Of a DNA stretch of 59,694 bases, positions 25,277 to 33,436 are shown piece after piece. The notes below the pieces were generated by a model. The model had not been told where the DNA came from. It did not search any database and saw nothing but the letters and a program-made list of their open reading frames with translations. Where the stretch lies: positions 1-59,694 of the forward strand of contig CAYSCZ010000013.1 of the NCBI GenBank assembly GCA_964429655.1, given 5' to 3'. The number at the start of each line of letters is the position of its first letter. Positions within the stretch are counted from its first letter, which is position 1. The stretch is from CAYSCZ01 sp964429655. Its GTDB lineage: Bacteria > Bacteroidota > Bacteroidia > Cytophagales > Cyclobacteriaceae. The position numbers were made by a program, and so were the translations under genes.

Positions 25277-25651
25277 ATGGAGTTGACCGCAGATAATAAG
25301 TTAAGGAAGTTAATCGTAGTTGGAGACAGGGTTTTGGTTAGGCCAAAAAAAATTAATGAACAAACAGAAAGTGGAATCTTTCTGCCACCTGGCGTAAAAG
25401 AAAAAGAAAAAATCCATTCAGGGTATATTGTAAAAGTTGGTCCCGGTTATCCAATTCCCCTACCGTTGGACGAGGATGATGACTGGAAACCTGAAGAAGA
25501 AAAAGTTAAGTACGTGCCATTACAGGCCAAAGAAGGTGATTTAGCAATATTCCTGCAAAAGAGTGCTTTCGAGGTAGTATATGAGCGGGAAAAATACTTT
25601 ATCGTTCCGCAGTCCTCCATATTAATGCTGGAGCGCGAAGAAGACCTTTAA
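25277..25651 (+). CDS. GroES-like co-chaperonin family protein
   Basis: A 124-residue protein has a GroES fold at its core: VVGDRVLVRPKK near the N-terminus, ESGIFLPPG as the start of the mobile-loop region, then GYIVKVGPG. About 30 extra acidic residues are inserted (LPLDEDDDWKPEEEKVKY) before AKEGDLAIFLQKSAFEVVYEREKYFIVPQ. It is not next to groEL and is longer than standard GroES (about 95 residues). It is therefore a divergent paralogue rather than the main co-chaperonin. ATG 25277 is chosen because it lies downstream of a clear promoter; upstream TTG 25253 overlaps the -7 box. Confidence 0.85.
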   Translation: MELTADNKLRKLIVVGDRVLVRPKKINEQTESGIFLPPGVKEKEKIHSGYIVKVGPGYPIPLPLDEDDDWKPEEEKVKYVPLQAKEGDLAIFLQKSAFEVVYEREKYFIVPQSSILMLEREEDL

Positions 25652-25777
25652 CTATATTTCTTTATGGTCGCCATATCTCAAAGCCATGGCATGAATGCTC
25701 AACATATGATTTGTTTTGTATTCACATGGCTGAATTGTTCCGGTGATTAATTTGTTTTAATGTACAAACGATAGATT

Positions 25778-25921
25778 ATGAAAAAGCTGGCATCTTTTAT
25801 ACTGATCATCCTTGCCCTTGTCATGTTTTATTTATCCTACAACATCGGAGGCTTGCCACCGGCAGTAACCGGTGCAGGTTTTACGATAATCGCCATTGTT
25901 TGGCTTAAAGAGGGACGTTAA
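25778..25921 (+). CDS. Small membrane protein (47 aa)
   Basis: A 47-residue frame starts at ATG with MKKLASFILIILALVMFYLS, then a short loop (YNIGGLPPAVTG), a second hydrophobic segment (AGFTIIAIVWL) and the end KEGR. Two short membrane helices joined by a Gly-Pro loop are typical of real small membrane proteins. Its size is why it is easily missed. Function is unknown. It is preceded by AT-rich DNA after the GroES-like gene and could be independently transcribed. Confidence 0.55.
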   Translation: MKKLASFILIILALVMFYLSYNIGGLPPAVTGAGFTIIAIVWLKEGR

Positions 25922-26133
25922 AACATTTTAATTTGAGGGCTATATCAATCGCCTTATATAGCTCATGCATGTGAATTTTTCGCCAGATGAAGGATGACAA
26001 GACCAAGCAGGACATTGATTTTCCCATTTATTCTTAGGGTATCCTCAAATAGTGCTTGTTTCTATACAAACTAGCCTCTTTGATAAGGTTTTCCTGGCTG
26101 TAGGTCGGTATGCCCTGAAATAAGCCGCATAAA

Positions 26134-26155
26134 TAAAAAGGAGCCCGGAAGCTCC
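26134..26155 (-). terminator. Intrinsic terminator downstream of tRNA-Val (TAC)
   Basis: On the minus strand a GGAGC stem pairs with GCTCC around a TTCCGG loop and is followed by TTTTTATTT. It lies directly after the 3' end of the tRNA-Val gene and should end that transcript. Confidence 0.7.
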
Positions 26156-26162
26156 CAATTTG

Positions 26163-26237
26163 TGGGTCCACTAGGATTCGAACCTAGGACCCCCTGCTTG
26201 TAAGGCAGGTGCTCTGAACCAACTGAGCTATGAACCC
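26163..26237 (-). tRNA. tRNA-Val (TAC)
   Basis: A minus-strand cloverleaf has acceptor GGGTTCA pairing with TGGACCC, anticodon stem CCTGC/GCAGG and a CTTACAA loop giving anticodon TAC, and T-arm loop TTCGAAT. A73 follows and CCA is not fully encoded. An intrinsic terminator follows immediately. Confidence 0.95.
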
Positions 26238-26299
26238 TTAAAAATGAGGGCAAAAATAACATTCTAATCTATTTATCCCAAAATAATATCACATTTCCC

Positions 26300-27571
26300 C
26301 TAAAGAATATGCGCTGCCACCGTCTCCAGCATCATCATACGTGATCCTTTAATCAAAACCGTGAAACCCTGCAGCTTTTGAACCGCCTGGTGAAGCGCTT
26401 CCTTGCTTTCAAAATGCTGGCCAACACCTGTCCTGACAGAAGCCCTAAACATATTTTCCCCGGTCAAAAATACTTCATCAACATCATTAAGTATTTGAAG
26501 GATTTTTTCATGTTCATCATCAGCTATCCCCCCTAATTCTAACATATCCCCTAAAACAACGGCCTTTTTACCTTCCATGCTTTTAAGGTTATCTATTGCT
26601 GATCTCATGGAATCAGGATTAGCATTGTAGGCATCCATTAAGATCGTGTTGTATGTCTTTTTAATTATCTGGGAGCGATTTTCCGAGGGTACGTAGCCAG
26701 AAATGGCTTCATTAATTAAGTTATGCTCAACATTGAAGTACTTCCCCACAGTATGGGCAGCCAGCATATTTATAAAGTTATATTTTCCGGTGATCTGGGT
26801 TTCGATCACACCTCCAGATTTGTCCTTATAGCTGATGAGCGGCGTGGTGGTTATTAACTGGGGGCTATTTTCATCGGGGTAAAAGATGGGCTTATCAAAC
26901 CGCTTCTTCATATTGGTTAATACTTTATCGCTATCATTTATAAAAACCTGTCCATTATGCTTTTTTAGAAAATCAAATAGTTCACTCTTACCTCTTATAA
27001 TTCCTTCTACTCCCCCAAAGCCTTCCAGGTGGGCTTTTCCTATGTTGGTAATTAACCCATGCGTAGGCCTGGCAATATCGCTTAATAGCGCAATATCCCC
27101 CACAGCATTGGCACCCATCTCAATGATGGCAATCTCTGCCTGAGGGTAAATATTCAGGATGGAAAGGGCAACGCCAATATCGTTATTTAAATTCCCTTCT
27201 GTCGCCACAGTTGTATACTTTTTGGATAACACGGCATTGATCAATTCTTTGGTGGTTGTCTTGCCGTTAGAGCCAGTTATGCCGAATACCGGTCTTTTAA
27301 ACCGGCTTCGATGAAATCGTGCCAGGTCCTGCAGCGACTTTAATGAATCATCAACCAGTATATATTTTTCACTATCCAAATAATAGTCCTTATCATCCAC
27401 TACAACACATATGGCACCTTTATCTAGTGCCCGGGCGGCATATTGATTGCCATTGAAGTTTGGCCCCCTAAGGGCAAAAAACATCTTTCCTGTCTCAATC
27501 TTTCTTGAATCTATACTAACACCTTCGCTAAGCAGAAACCTGGAATAAAGCAGTTCGATTAAATTGTCCAT
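26300..27571 (-). CDS. murF: UDP-N-acetylmuramoyl-tripeptide--D-alanyl-D-alanine ligase
   Basis: MurF adds the D-Ala-D-Ala dipeptide to the UDP-MurNAc-tripeptide, the last cytosolic step of peptidoglycan precursor synthesis. The 423-residue protein has the N-terminal uridine-binding part (SIDSRKIETGKMFFAL), the ATP loop GITGSNGKTTT at residues 97-107, the EMGANAVGDI segment and the C-terminal DAYNANPDSM and LGDMLELG motifs. It stands alone, outside a dcw cluster, and diverges from the hypothetical gene at 27619 across a 47-base gap. Confidence 0.95.
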   Translation of the reverse strand: MDNLIELLYSRFLLSEGVSIDSRKIETGKMFFALRGPNFNGNQYAARALDKGAICVVVDDKDYYLDSEKYILVDDSLKSLQDLARFHRSRFKRPVFGITGSNGKTTTKELINAVLSKKYTTVATEGNLNNDIGVALSILNIYPQAEIAIIEMGANAVGDIALLSDIARPTHGLITNIGKAHLEGFGGVEGIIRGKSELFDFLKKHNGQVFINDSDKVLTNMKKRFDKPIFYPDENSPQLITTTPLISYKDKSGGVIETQITGKYNFINMLAAHTVGKYFNVEHNLINEAISGYVPSENRSQIIKKTYNTILMDAYNANPDSMRSAIDNLKSMEGKKAVVLGDMLELGGIADDEHEKILQILNDVDEVFLTGENMFRASVRTGVGQHFESKEALHQAVQKLQGFTVLIKGSRMMMLETVAAHIL

Positions 27572-27618
27572 TACCAGTATTAGAATTTATGATTTTCGAA
27601 TTCCGTAATTTAGCAATT

Positions 27619-28014
27619 ATGATAAAAGCCAGTGAGAACAGTCTGATTTATGTTGAAATAGGTGAACTTAATCAACTATCATTTAATAAGCCACCGGTAA
27701 TTTGGGCGAAAAATAAGCTAAACAATACGGTTACATTGGACTTTGATAATCATTCCACTAGGGATGTAATTGATTACTACCTTCGGGTGGTTGATAAATT
27801 TGATAAAATAGCTGTGGTACTGGTAAACCACTCGGATCAAAATCCGGGAAACATATTAACGCTATTCAATCGAATTATAAAAAAATCGAAGCACTATCAA
27901 TTCTTTCACCAGGGTGAAAATCCTATGCTTTCCAATTTGCTGAAATTCTCGAAGAGTAAAAGCTTTAATTCTTTGGATGAGGTAAAAGAAGAAATTGCGG
28001 CTTATCTCAATTGA
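27619..28014 (+). CDS. Hypothetical protein (131 aa)
   Basis: A soluble protein without signal peptide or membrane segment has alternating strands and helices in the STAS/SpoIIAA-like manner (LIYVEIGELN, VTLDFDNHSTRDVIDYYLRV, KIAVVLVNHS), though that resemblance is weak. The ATG at 27619 is preferred over ATG 27589 because a -7-like sequence (TAATTTAG) lies just before it; ten extra residues would be added by the upstream start. Its last eight bases overlap the convergent omega-amidase gene. The function is unknown. Confidence 0.75.
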   Translation: MIKASENSLIYVEIGELNQLSFNKPPVIWAKNKLNNTVTLDFDNHSTRDVIDYYLRVVDKFDKIAVVLVNHSDQNPGNILTLFNRIIKKSKHYQFFHQGENPMLSNLLKFSKSKSFNSLDEVKEEIAAYLN

Positions 28015-28798
28015 TTTCGAAACCATCGGCGTCCAGATGGAATTTTACTTTATCCCTGAAGGACTCTAATTTTTCTTTACTTAAAGAAACCGTCTCAATT
28101 TCATCCCCATCATCCAGAAAAGCAGCAGCCTCTCCCTTGTAATTGTAAACGGCACTGTGGCCAACATATCTGGCACCGTACCCATCCGCTCCAATTCTGT
28201 TTACACCTGCACAGTAGGACAAATTTTCAATAGCACGGGCAGAAAGCAGCGTATCCCAGGCATTTAACCTTGGTGCCGGCCAGTTTGCCAGGTAGATCAG
28301 AAGGTCATAGTCAAGGCTGTCATTGCTCATCTTATTCCTGGACCAAACCGGAAAACGAAGGTCGTAACAGATCAAAGGATATATTTTCCAACCCTTCCAG
28401 TCTAAAAATAATTTCCGGGCCCCTGCGCTATAATATTTTTCCTCCCCCGCAAACCTGAAGAGATGCTTTTTATCATAAGTTTTATGTGTGCCATCGGGAA
28501 ACATGGCTAATAATCGATTGAAGTAACGCGCACCTTCCCTGATGATACAACTTCCGATTAACAAAGCTTTGGTTTGTGCCGCCAACTGCTTCATCCATCG
28601 GAAAGTTTTACTGTTCATTGGCTCTGCCAGGGATTTGGCGTTCATCGAGAATCCTGTAGAGAACATTTCCGGGAGGATAATCACATCCGTTTCTACACCT
28701 ATATTCCATATTTTCTCCTCAAACATGGCGAGGTTTGCATCAATATTTTCCCAGTGGATTTCAGACTGGATAAGCGTGATGAGAAGGTCTGTAATCAT
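28007..28798 (-). CDS. Carbon-nitrogen hydrolase, probable omega-amidase (YafV-like)
   Basis: A 263-residue nitrilase-superfamily enzyme has the catalytic triad in place: Glu44 in ILPEMFSTGF, Lys110 in TYDKKHLF and Cys144 in PLICYDLRFP. Overall sequence resembles YafV/Nit2 omega-amidases, which hydrolyse 2-oxoglutaramate and 2-oxosuccinamate in methionine salvage and glutamine metabolism. Its ATG directly follows the TAA of def (TAAATG), so it is the last gene of a tight minus-strand operon with def, ruvX and a hemerythrin-like gene. Confidence 0.9.
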   Translation of the reverse strand: MITDLLITLIQSEIHWENIDANLAMFEEKIWNIGVETDVIILPEMFSTGFSMNAKSLAEPMNSKTFRWMKQLAAQTKALLIGSCIIREGARYFNRLLAMFPDGTHKTYDKKHLFRFAGEEKYYSAGARKLFLDWKGWKIYPLICYDLRFPVWSRNKMSNDSLDYDLLIYLANWPAPRLNAWDTLLSARAIENLSYCAGVNRIGADGYGARYVGHSAVYNYKGEAAAFLDDGDEIETVSLSKEKLESFRDKVKFHLDADGFEIN

Positions 28799-29356
28799 TT
28801 ATTTTTTTACTAATGGCGCGATCACACGATAGTCTACATCGACTTTTCCCTTGCTGATATTGATTAGCTTTCCTTTTAAAATCCTTTTTTTAAAGGATCC
28901 TAAATGATCGGTAAACAAGATTCCTTCAATATGATCATATTCATGCTGTATGACGCGGGCCTGCATGCCCTTAAAAACATCTTCATGCAGCTGCCATTCT
29001 TCATCATAGTACTTTAACTTCAGTTGAGTGTTTCTGCTGACATCCTCCCGTATGCCAGGGATACTTAAACACCCTTCTTCGAAATTCCAGTCTTCTCCGT
29101 ACTCTTCAATAATCACCGGATTTATAAATACCTTTTTGAAATCCTTCATATCCTCATCGGACAGCGAGGTGCCGTCTACAACAAATATTCTTAAATCTAC
29201 CCCAATCTGAGGAGCGGCTAAACCTATACCGTTTGCTGCCTGCATGGTTTCAAACAAATCCTCACTAAGCTTTTTTACATCGGCCTCATGTTTGTCTATT
29301 TCCCTGGCTTTTTTTCTTAGCACAGGGTGACCATATAAAACAATAGGATAAATCAT
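28799..29356 (-). CDS. def: Peptide deformylase
   Basis: Def removes the formyl group from the N-terminal methionine of new proteins. The 185-residue protein holds the three metalloprotease motifs: GIGLAAPQIG (43-52), EGCLS with the metal cysteine at residue 96, and HEYDH (138-142). Its ATGA overlaps the stop of ruvX by four bases, and the omega-amidase gene follows with no gap. The pairing of ruvX with def is common in Bacteroidota. Confidence 0.96.
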   Translation of the reverse strand: MIYPIVLYGHPVLRKKAREIDKHEADVKKLSEDLFETMQAANGIGLAAPQIGVDLRIFVVDGTSLSDEDMKDFKKVFINPVIIEEYGEDWNFEEGCLSIPGIREDVSRNTQLKLKYYDEEWQLHEDVFKGMQARVIQHEYDHIEGILFTDHLGSFKKRILKGKLINISKGKVDVDYRVIAPLVKK

Positions 29357-29766
29357 TTTTTAGACGCTAAATATGACTGTAGAATAAGCGTGGCGCTTAT
29401 TTTATCAATGTTTTCTTTCTTTTGGCGTTGGCTTTTTTTCATTCCGCCGGTTACCATGGCTTCAATTGCAATTTTTGAAGTAAACCGCTCGTCATTGAGG
29501 TAGACATTCTTTTGCGGAAATAGTAACCTCAATTTCTTTACAAAACCCTTAACATGACTCGTTGCATTGGTTTCCTGATTGTTCAGGTCTCTGGGCATGC
29601 CTACGACAAACTCATCAATACTTTCAGATTGCGCATATTCTTTTAAAAAATCCAGCACATCTTTAGAATGAACGGTTGTCAGTGGAGAAGCAATCATTCT
29701 TAGTTCATCGGTCACTGCAATACCAACGCGCTTATTCCCGTAATCAATGCCCACAACCCTGCCCAT
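29353..29766 (-). CDS. ruvX: Holliday junction resolvase-like protein RuvX/YqgF
   Basis: The 137-residue RNase H-fold protein has GIDYGNKRVGIAVTD with the first acidic site, the FVVGMPRDLNN strand with a typical short loop, DERFTSKIAIEAM and the C-terminal IDKISATLILQSYL. YqgF proteins act in 16S rRNA 5' maturation and/or Holliday junction processing. It overlaps def by four bases and starts five bases after the hemerythrin-like gene. Confidence 0.94.
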   Translation of the reverse strand: MGRVVGIDYGNKRVGIAVTDELRMIASPLTTVHSKDVLDFLKEYAQSESIDEFVVGMPRDLNNQETNATSHVKGFVKKLRLLFPQKNVYLNDERFTSKIAIEAMVTGGMKKSQRQKKENIDKISATLILQSYLASKK

Positions 29767-29771
29767 AATTT

Positions 29772-30512
29772 TTAATTATACTTTGCTATGGCCCTTATTC
29801 TTCTCCTTGTTTTATCCTCCAGAGAAATCGCCTTTGGAAACAACACATCATTTTCTACCGAGGCATGTATTTGCAAATCGTTATCCAATGCTCCAAGCTC
29901 CTGTAGTATCACCTTCATATGCAGCGTATTACTGGAATCAATTTTGAAATCATGGGTAATTTCCCTCAAGCCTTTCATTTCATCTTCATCCTCCAAGTGA
30001 TGGGTAGCGAAATCTTTTACGGAAGTTTTTCTCAACCTGAAAAAGATGTTTGATGGGTTAAAAGGGTGTTGATTGGCTTTATGCAAATCCATGACTAGCT
30101 GAAATAAAGTATCTTCTTCTTCATAGATATGCTCAATAAAATCTTCAACAAATAACGGGAAAACTAATTTTAAATCATTCGCCAGGGCATTTGATTCTTT
30201 TAAGTTGAGAATAAGATCTGCAATGTAGGTGATCTTCTTTTTTATGAGAATGTAATGCGTGTGCTTTAAATATTCGATAATTAAATCCAGCGGATACTTG
30301 TCCAAAACCTTTTGCTCAATGCTGTAATCATCTATAATCCACTGAAAATCCCGGAGCAGTTTTTTTAAGTCAATTCCCTTTTTTTCACACAATTCCTGTA
30401 GGAAAAGCTCCTGATAGTCATAAAAAGATATACCAAAATGATGTAAGACTTTGGCAAACACATAATTACCGTCTATAATTTCTTGAACCCTTTTATCTAG
30501 AATATTTTGCAT
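29772..30512 (-). CDS. Hemerythrin-like di-iron protein (RIC/ScdA-type)
   Basis: A 246-residue helical protein has an N-terminal ScdA-like helical segment (VLHHFGISFYDYQELFLQEL, where the usual paired cysteines are absent) and a hemerythrin-type four-helix part. The likely iron ligands are in LKHTHYILIK, EDFIEHIYEEEDTLF, ATHHLEDEDEMKGL and HASVENDVLFPKA. RIC proteins repair iron-sulfur centres after nitrosative or oxidative stress; that role is inferred. ATG 30512 is preferred because an in-frame TTG at 30521 overlaps a -7 promoter box. It heads the operon with ruvX, def and the omega-amidase gene. Confidence 0.8.
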   Translation of the reverse strand: MQNILDKRVQEIIDGNYVFAKVLHHFGISFYDYQELFLQELCEKKGIDLKKLLRDFQWIIDDYSIEQKVLDKYPLDLIIEYLKHTHYILIKKKITYIADLILNLKESNALANDLKLVFPLFVEDFIEHIYEEEDTLFQLVMDLHKANQHPFNPSNIFFRLRKTSVKDFATHHLEDEDEMKGLREITHDFKIDSSNTLHMKVILQELGALDNDLQIHASVENDVLFPKAISLEDKTRRRIRAIAKYN

Positions 30513-30518
30513 ACACTG

Positions 30519-30526
30519 CAAATATA
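30519..30526 (-). promoter_or_regulatory. -7 promoter box before hemerythrin-like operon
   Basis: The minus strand reads TATATTTG, a perfect TAnnTTTG, only six bases before the ATG at 30512. No clear TTG lies 17-23 bases upstream of it. If used, the transcript would begin at or next to the start codon. It supports the shorter start for the gene. Confidence 0.4.
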
Positions 30527-30653
30527 TTTAAATTTTGAGTGGTAAATCCAGTCATAGTGTTACAACTTAACGATTCTTAACTTAGTATCGTAATTAATCA
30601 TTAACATTCTTGATTGATCAAGTTAAATTTAAAGTAAATAACAATTAAATAAG

Positions 30654-32270
30654 ATGGGCGATAGGTCTAAGCTGTTAGTTAAACTACCATTACTTTTTTC
30701 GATAGCGATCGCTACCGGGATACTCATCGGTGCGAGCATGGTTGGGGATAACAATAAAAGTGCTGATATTTTTAAAAGTGTTTATAAATTCAGGGAAATT
30801 ATAAGCCATATAGACAGGGATTATGTTGATGAAGTCGATACGGAAAGTCTTGTAGAAAGCGCCATCAACCAGATGCTGGAGGAGCTGGATCCTCATACAG
30901 TCTATATTCCATCTGAGGAGCTTAGCCTCGCAAAATCACAGTTGGAGGGCAATTTCGATGGTATCGGAATTGAATTTAATATCTTCAAAGACACAATATA
31001 TGTTGTTTCTCCTTTAAGTGGCGGCCCCTCAGAAGCGGTAGGCCTTCTTCCGGGAGATAAAATAATAAAAGTTGATGGAGAGTTGGTAGCCGGTGTAAAC
31101 ATAACCAATAAGGATGTCTACCATAAACTACGCGGCCCTAAAGGCACCAAAGTAACCGTTGAGATACAAAGAAACTTACCTGATAACCTGCTGGAGTTTA
31201 ACATCATCAGGGACAATATACCTCAGTTTTCAGTAGATGCGCATTATATGGTGGATGACGAGATCGGATATATAAAAATCAGCCGGTTTTCTGCTACCAC
31301 CTACGAAGAGTTTAAGAAAGCCCTGATGAACCTGAAAAAACAAGGACTAGAGAAATTAATCCTCGATCTTACAGGTAATCCAGGGGGGTATATGGAGATG
31401 GCGGTGAATGTTGCCGATGAATTCCTGCCCGGTGACCCAATGATTGTATACACAAAAGGAAAAGAATCACGCTATAATGCCGAACACAGGGCATACAGAA
31501 AAGGTCTGTTTGAAAAGAAACCGCTGATCGTGCTGACCAATGCCGGTAGCGCTTCTGCATCCGAAATTGTGGCCGGTGCCATCCAGGATAACGACCGGGG
31601 TTTAATCGTAGGCCGTAGAACATTTGGAAAAGGTCTGGTGCAGATGCCTATTTCATTAAAAGACGGATCTGAACTCAGACTAACCATCTCAAGGTATTAT
31701 ACCCCTAGTGGAAGATCAATTCAAAAACCCTACACCGACCCTGATTCCTATAACAATGATATGGAGGAACGGGTATTGAATGGTGAGATGTTTTATAAAG
31801 ATAGCATCAAGATTAATGACAGCCTTATTTATAAAACCAGCAAAGGCAGGATCGTATATGGTGGCGGTGGCATCATACCTGATCATTTTGTCCCTTTGGA
31901 TAATAAGTATGATAATACTTATCTGAATCGATTATATGGTACAAATACCATCAGGGAGTTTACCCTTAAATATTTTAAGGAAAACGAAGCAAGACTGAGA
32001 AAATATTCATTTGAAGAATTTACCCAGCGTTTTGATATCGATATGGATATGCATCAGGGGCTCATTGAACTGGCTGAAGAAAACAACCTGCCTTTCAATC
32101 CTGAAAGCTTTCAATATTCTATTCAATTGATTAATACACATATGAAAGCCCACCTCGCTAAAAATTTGTGGGGCACCAGCGAATTTTATCAAATCTTGAA
32201 TGAAGAAAACGACATTTACATATCGGCATTAAGGTTATTTGATCAGGCAGAACAACTAGCAAAAAAATAA
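30654..32270 (+). CDS. S41-family C-terminal processing peptidase (CtpA-like)
   Basis: A 538-residue envelope protease has one N-terminal membrane segment (about 9-29), a helical N-domain ending ELDPHTVYIP, a PDZ domain (about 85-180, with GIGIEFN and GLLPGDKIIKVDG) and the S41 catalytic core. The nucleophile lies in GSASASEIVAG (residues 298-308) and the lysine in GRRTFGKGLVQ. A C-terminal helical extension of about 150 residues follows, as in many Bacteroidota homologues. It probably trims envelope proteins. hmgA begins two bases downstream. Confidence 0.93.
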   Translation: MGDRSKLLVKLPLLFSIAIATGILIGASMVGDNNKSADIFKSVYKFREIISHIDRDYVDEVDTESLVESAINQMLEELDPHTVYIPSEELSLAKSQLEGNFDGIGIEFNIFKDTIYVVSPLSGGPSEAVGLLPGDKIIKVDGELVAGVNITNKDVYHKLRGPKGTKVTVEIQRNLPDNLLEFNIIRDNIPQFSVDAHYMVDDEIGYIKISRFSATTYEEFKKALMNLKKQGLEKLILDLTGNPGGYMEMAVNVADEFLPGDPMIVYTKGKESRYNAEHRAYRKGLFEKKPLIVLTNAGSASASEIVAGAIQDNDRGLIVGRRTFGKGLVQMPISLKDGSELRLTISRYYTPSGRSIQKPYTDPDSYNNDMEERVLNGEMFYKDSIKINDSLIYKTSKGRIVYGGGGIIPDHFVPLDNKYDNTYLNRLYGTNTIREFTLKYFKENEARLRKYSFEEFTQRFDIDMDMHQGLIELAEENNLPFNPESFQYSIQLINTHMKAHLAKNLWGTSEFYQILNEENDIYISALRLFDQAEQLAKK

Positions 32271-32272
32271 AG

Positions 32273-33433
32273 ATGACCTATTATCATAAATTAGGAAAAA
32301 TACCTCCAAAACGACACACACAATTCAGGCAACCTGATGGTGAGTTGTACAAGGAAGAACTGGTGAGTTCGAAAGGGTTTGCTGGTATCTATTCAAATTT
32401 ATATCATATAAATGCTCCGACTAAGGTATCAAAAGTAGGAGATGCTAAACCTTATAATCATGAAATCGCAAGTGGTTATCCGCTTCAACATTCCCATTTA
32501 AAAACTAATGACATAAACAATACCGGGGATGATTTTCTTGATTCCAGGCTGGAATTATTAAAAAACCAGGACGTAGTGCTATCTATAGCCTGTCCGAAAA
32601 AACACAGCATGGATTACTATTATAAAAATGCCGAAGCCGATGAAATTATCTTTATCCACGATGGTTCAGGTAAACTAATGTCCCAGTTTGGCAACCTTGA
32701 AATCAAAAAAGGTGATTATGTAGTCATACCCCGAACAGTCATTTATAGAATAAAATGGAATGATGAACCGTTGCGGTTGCTTATCATTGAATCTTCCGGA
32801 CCATTAGAGACCGTAAAAAGATACAGAAATGAACTTGGTCAGCTCCTGGAGCACGCACCTTATTGTGAGCGGGACCTCCGGCCTCCGGAAAAATTAATCA
32901 CTGAAGATGAAAAGGGTTCATGTGTGGTGAAAATTAAAAAGCAGGGATTTATACATCACTATTATTATGACCATAGCCCATTTGATGTTGTAGGCTGGGA
33001 TGGATATTTATACCCCTATGCACTATCAATCTATGATTTTGAGCCCATCACCGGACGAATACATCAACCGCCACCTGTTCATCAAACCTTCCAGGCTAAC
33101 AATTTCGTGATCTGCTCATTTGTGCCTAGATTATTTGATTATCACCCACAAGCAATACCCGCCCCCTACAACCACTCAAATATAGACTCAGATGAAGTGT
33201 TGTATTATGTGGAAGGCAATTTTATGAGCCGTAAAGGAATTGATAGAGGTTCATTTACCCTTCATCCGGGCGGCCTTCCGCATGGACCCCACCCCGGGAC
33301 TGTTGAGAAAAGCATTGGCGCTAAAGAAACCAATGAATATGCGGTCATGATAGATACTTTCAAACCACTTAATCTTACGAAAACTGCCTTAAGCTATCTG
33401 GATAGCCATTATCCAATGAGTTGGACAGTGTAA
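32273..33433 (+). CDS. hmgA: Homogentisate 1,2-dioxygenase
   Basis: HmgA opens the homogentisate ring to maleylacetoacetate in tyrosine and phenylalanine breakdown. The 386-residue cupin enzyme retains the family's C-terminal iron-site region, from NFVICSFVPRLFDYHPQAIP and HSNIDSDEVLYYVEGNF through LHPGGLPHGPHPG, whose histidines and glutamate are the likely ligands. Its start follows the ctp stop by two bases, so it may be cotranscribed with that protease, although no other tyrosine-pathway gene is near. It converges on the SpeD-SpeE-like fusion with a 3-base gap. Confidence 0.94.
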   Translation: MTYYHKLGKIPPKRHTQFRQPDGELYKEELVSSKGFAGIYSNLYHINAPTKVSKVGDAKPYNHEIASGYPLQHSHLKTNDINNTGDDFLDSRLELLKNQDVVLSIACPKKHSMDYYYKNAEADEIIFIHDGSGKLMSQFGNLEIKKGDYVVIPRTVIYRIKWNDEPLRLLIIESSGPLETVKRYRNELGQLLEHAPYCERDLRPPEKLITEDEKGSCVVKIKKQGFIHHYYYDHSPFDVVGWDGYLYPYALSIYDFEPITGRIHQPPPVHQTFQANNFVICSFVPRLFDYHPQAIPAPYNHSNIDSDEVLYYVEGNFMSRKGIDRGSFTLHPGGLPHGPHPGTVEKSIGAKETNEYAVMIDTFKPLNLTKTALSYLDSHYPMSWTV

Positions 33434-33436
33434 ATG

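Noticed and set aside
26071..26262. Minus-strand 63-codon frame
   Set aside because: It runs across the tRNA-Val gene and gives the familiar tRNA-derived string SSVGSEHLPYKQGVLGSNPS; not a protein gene.
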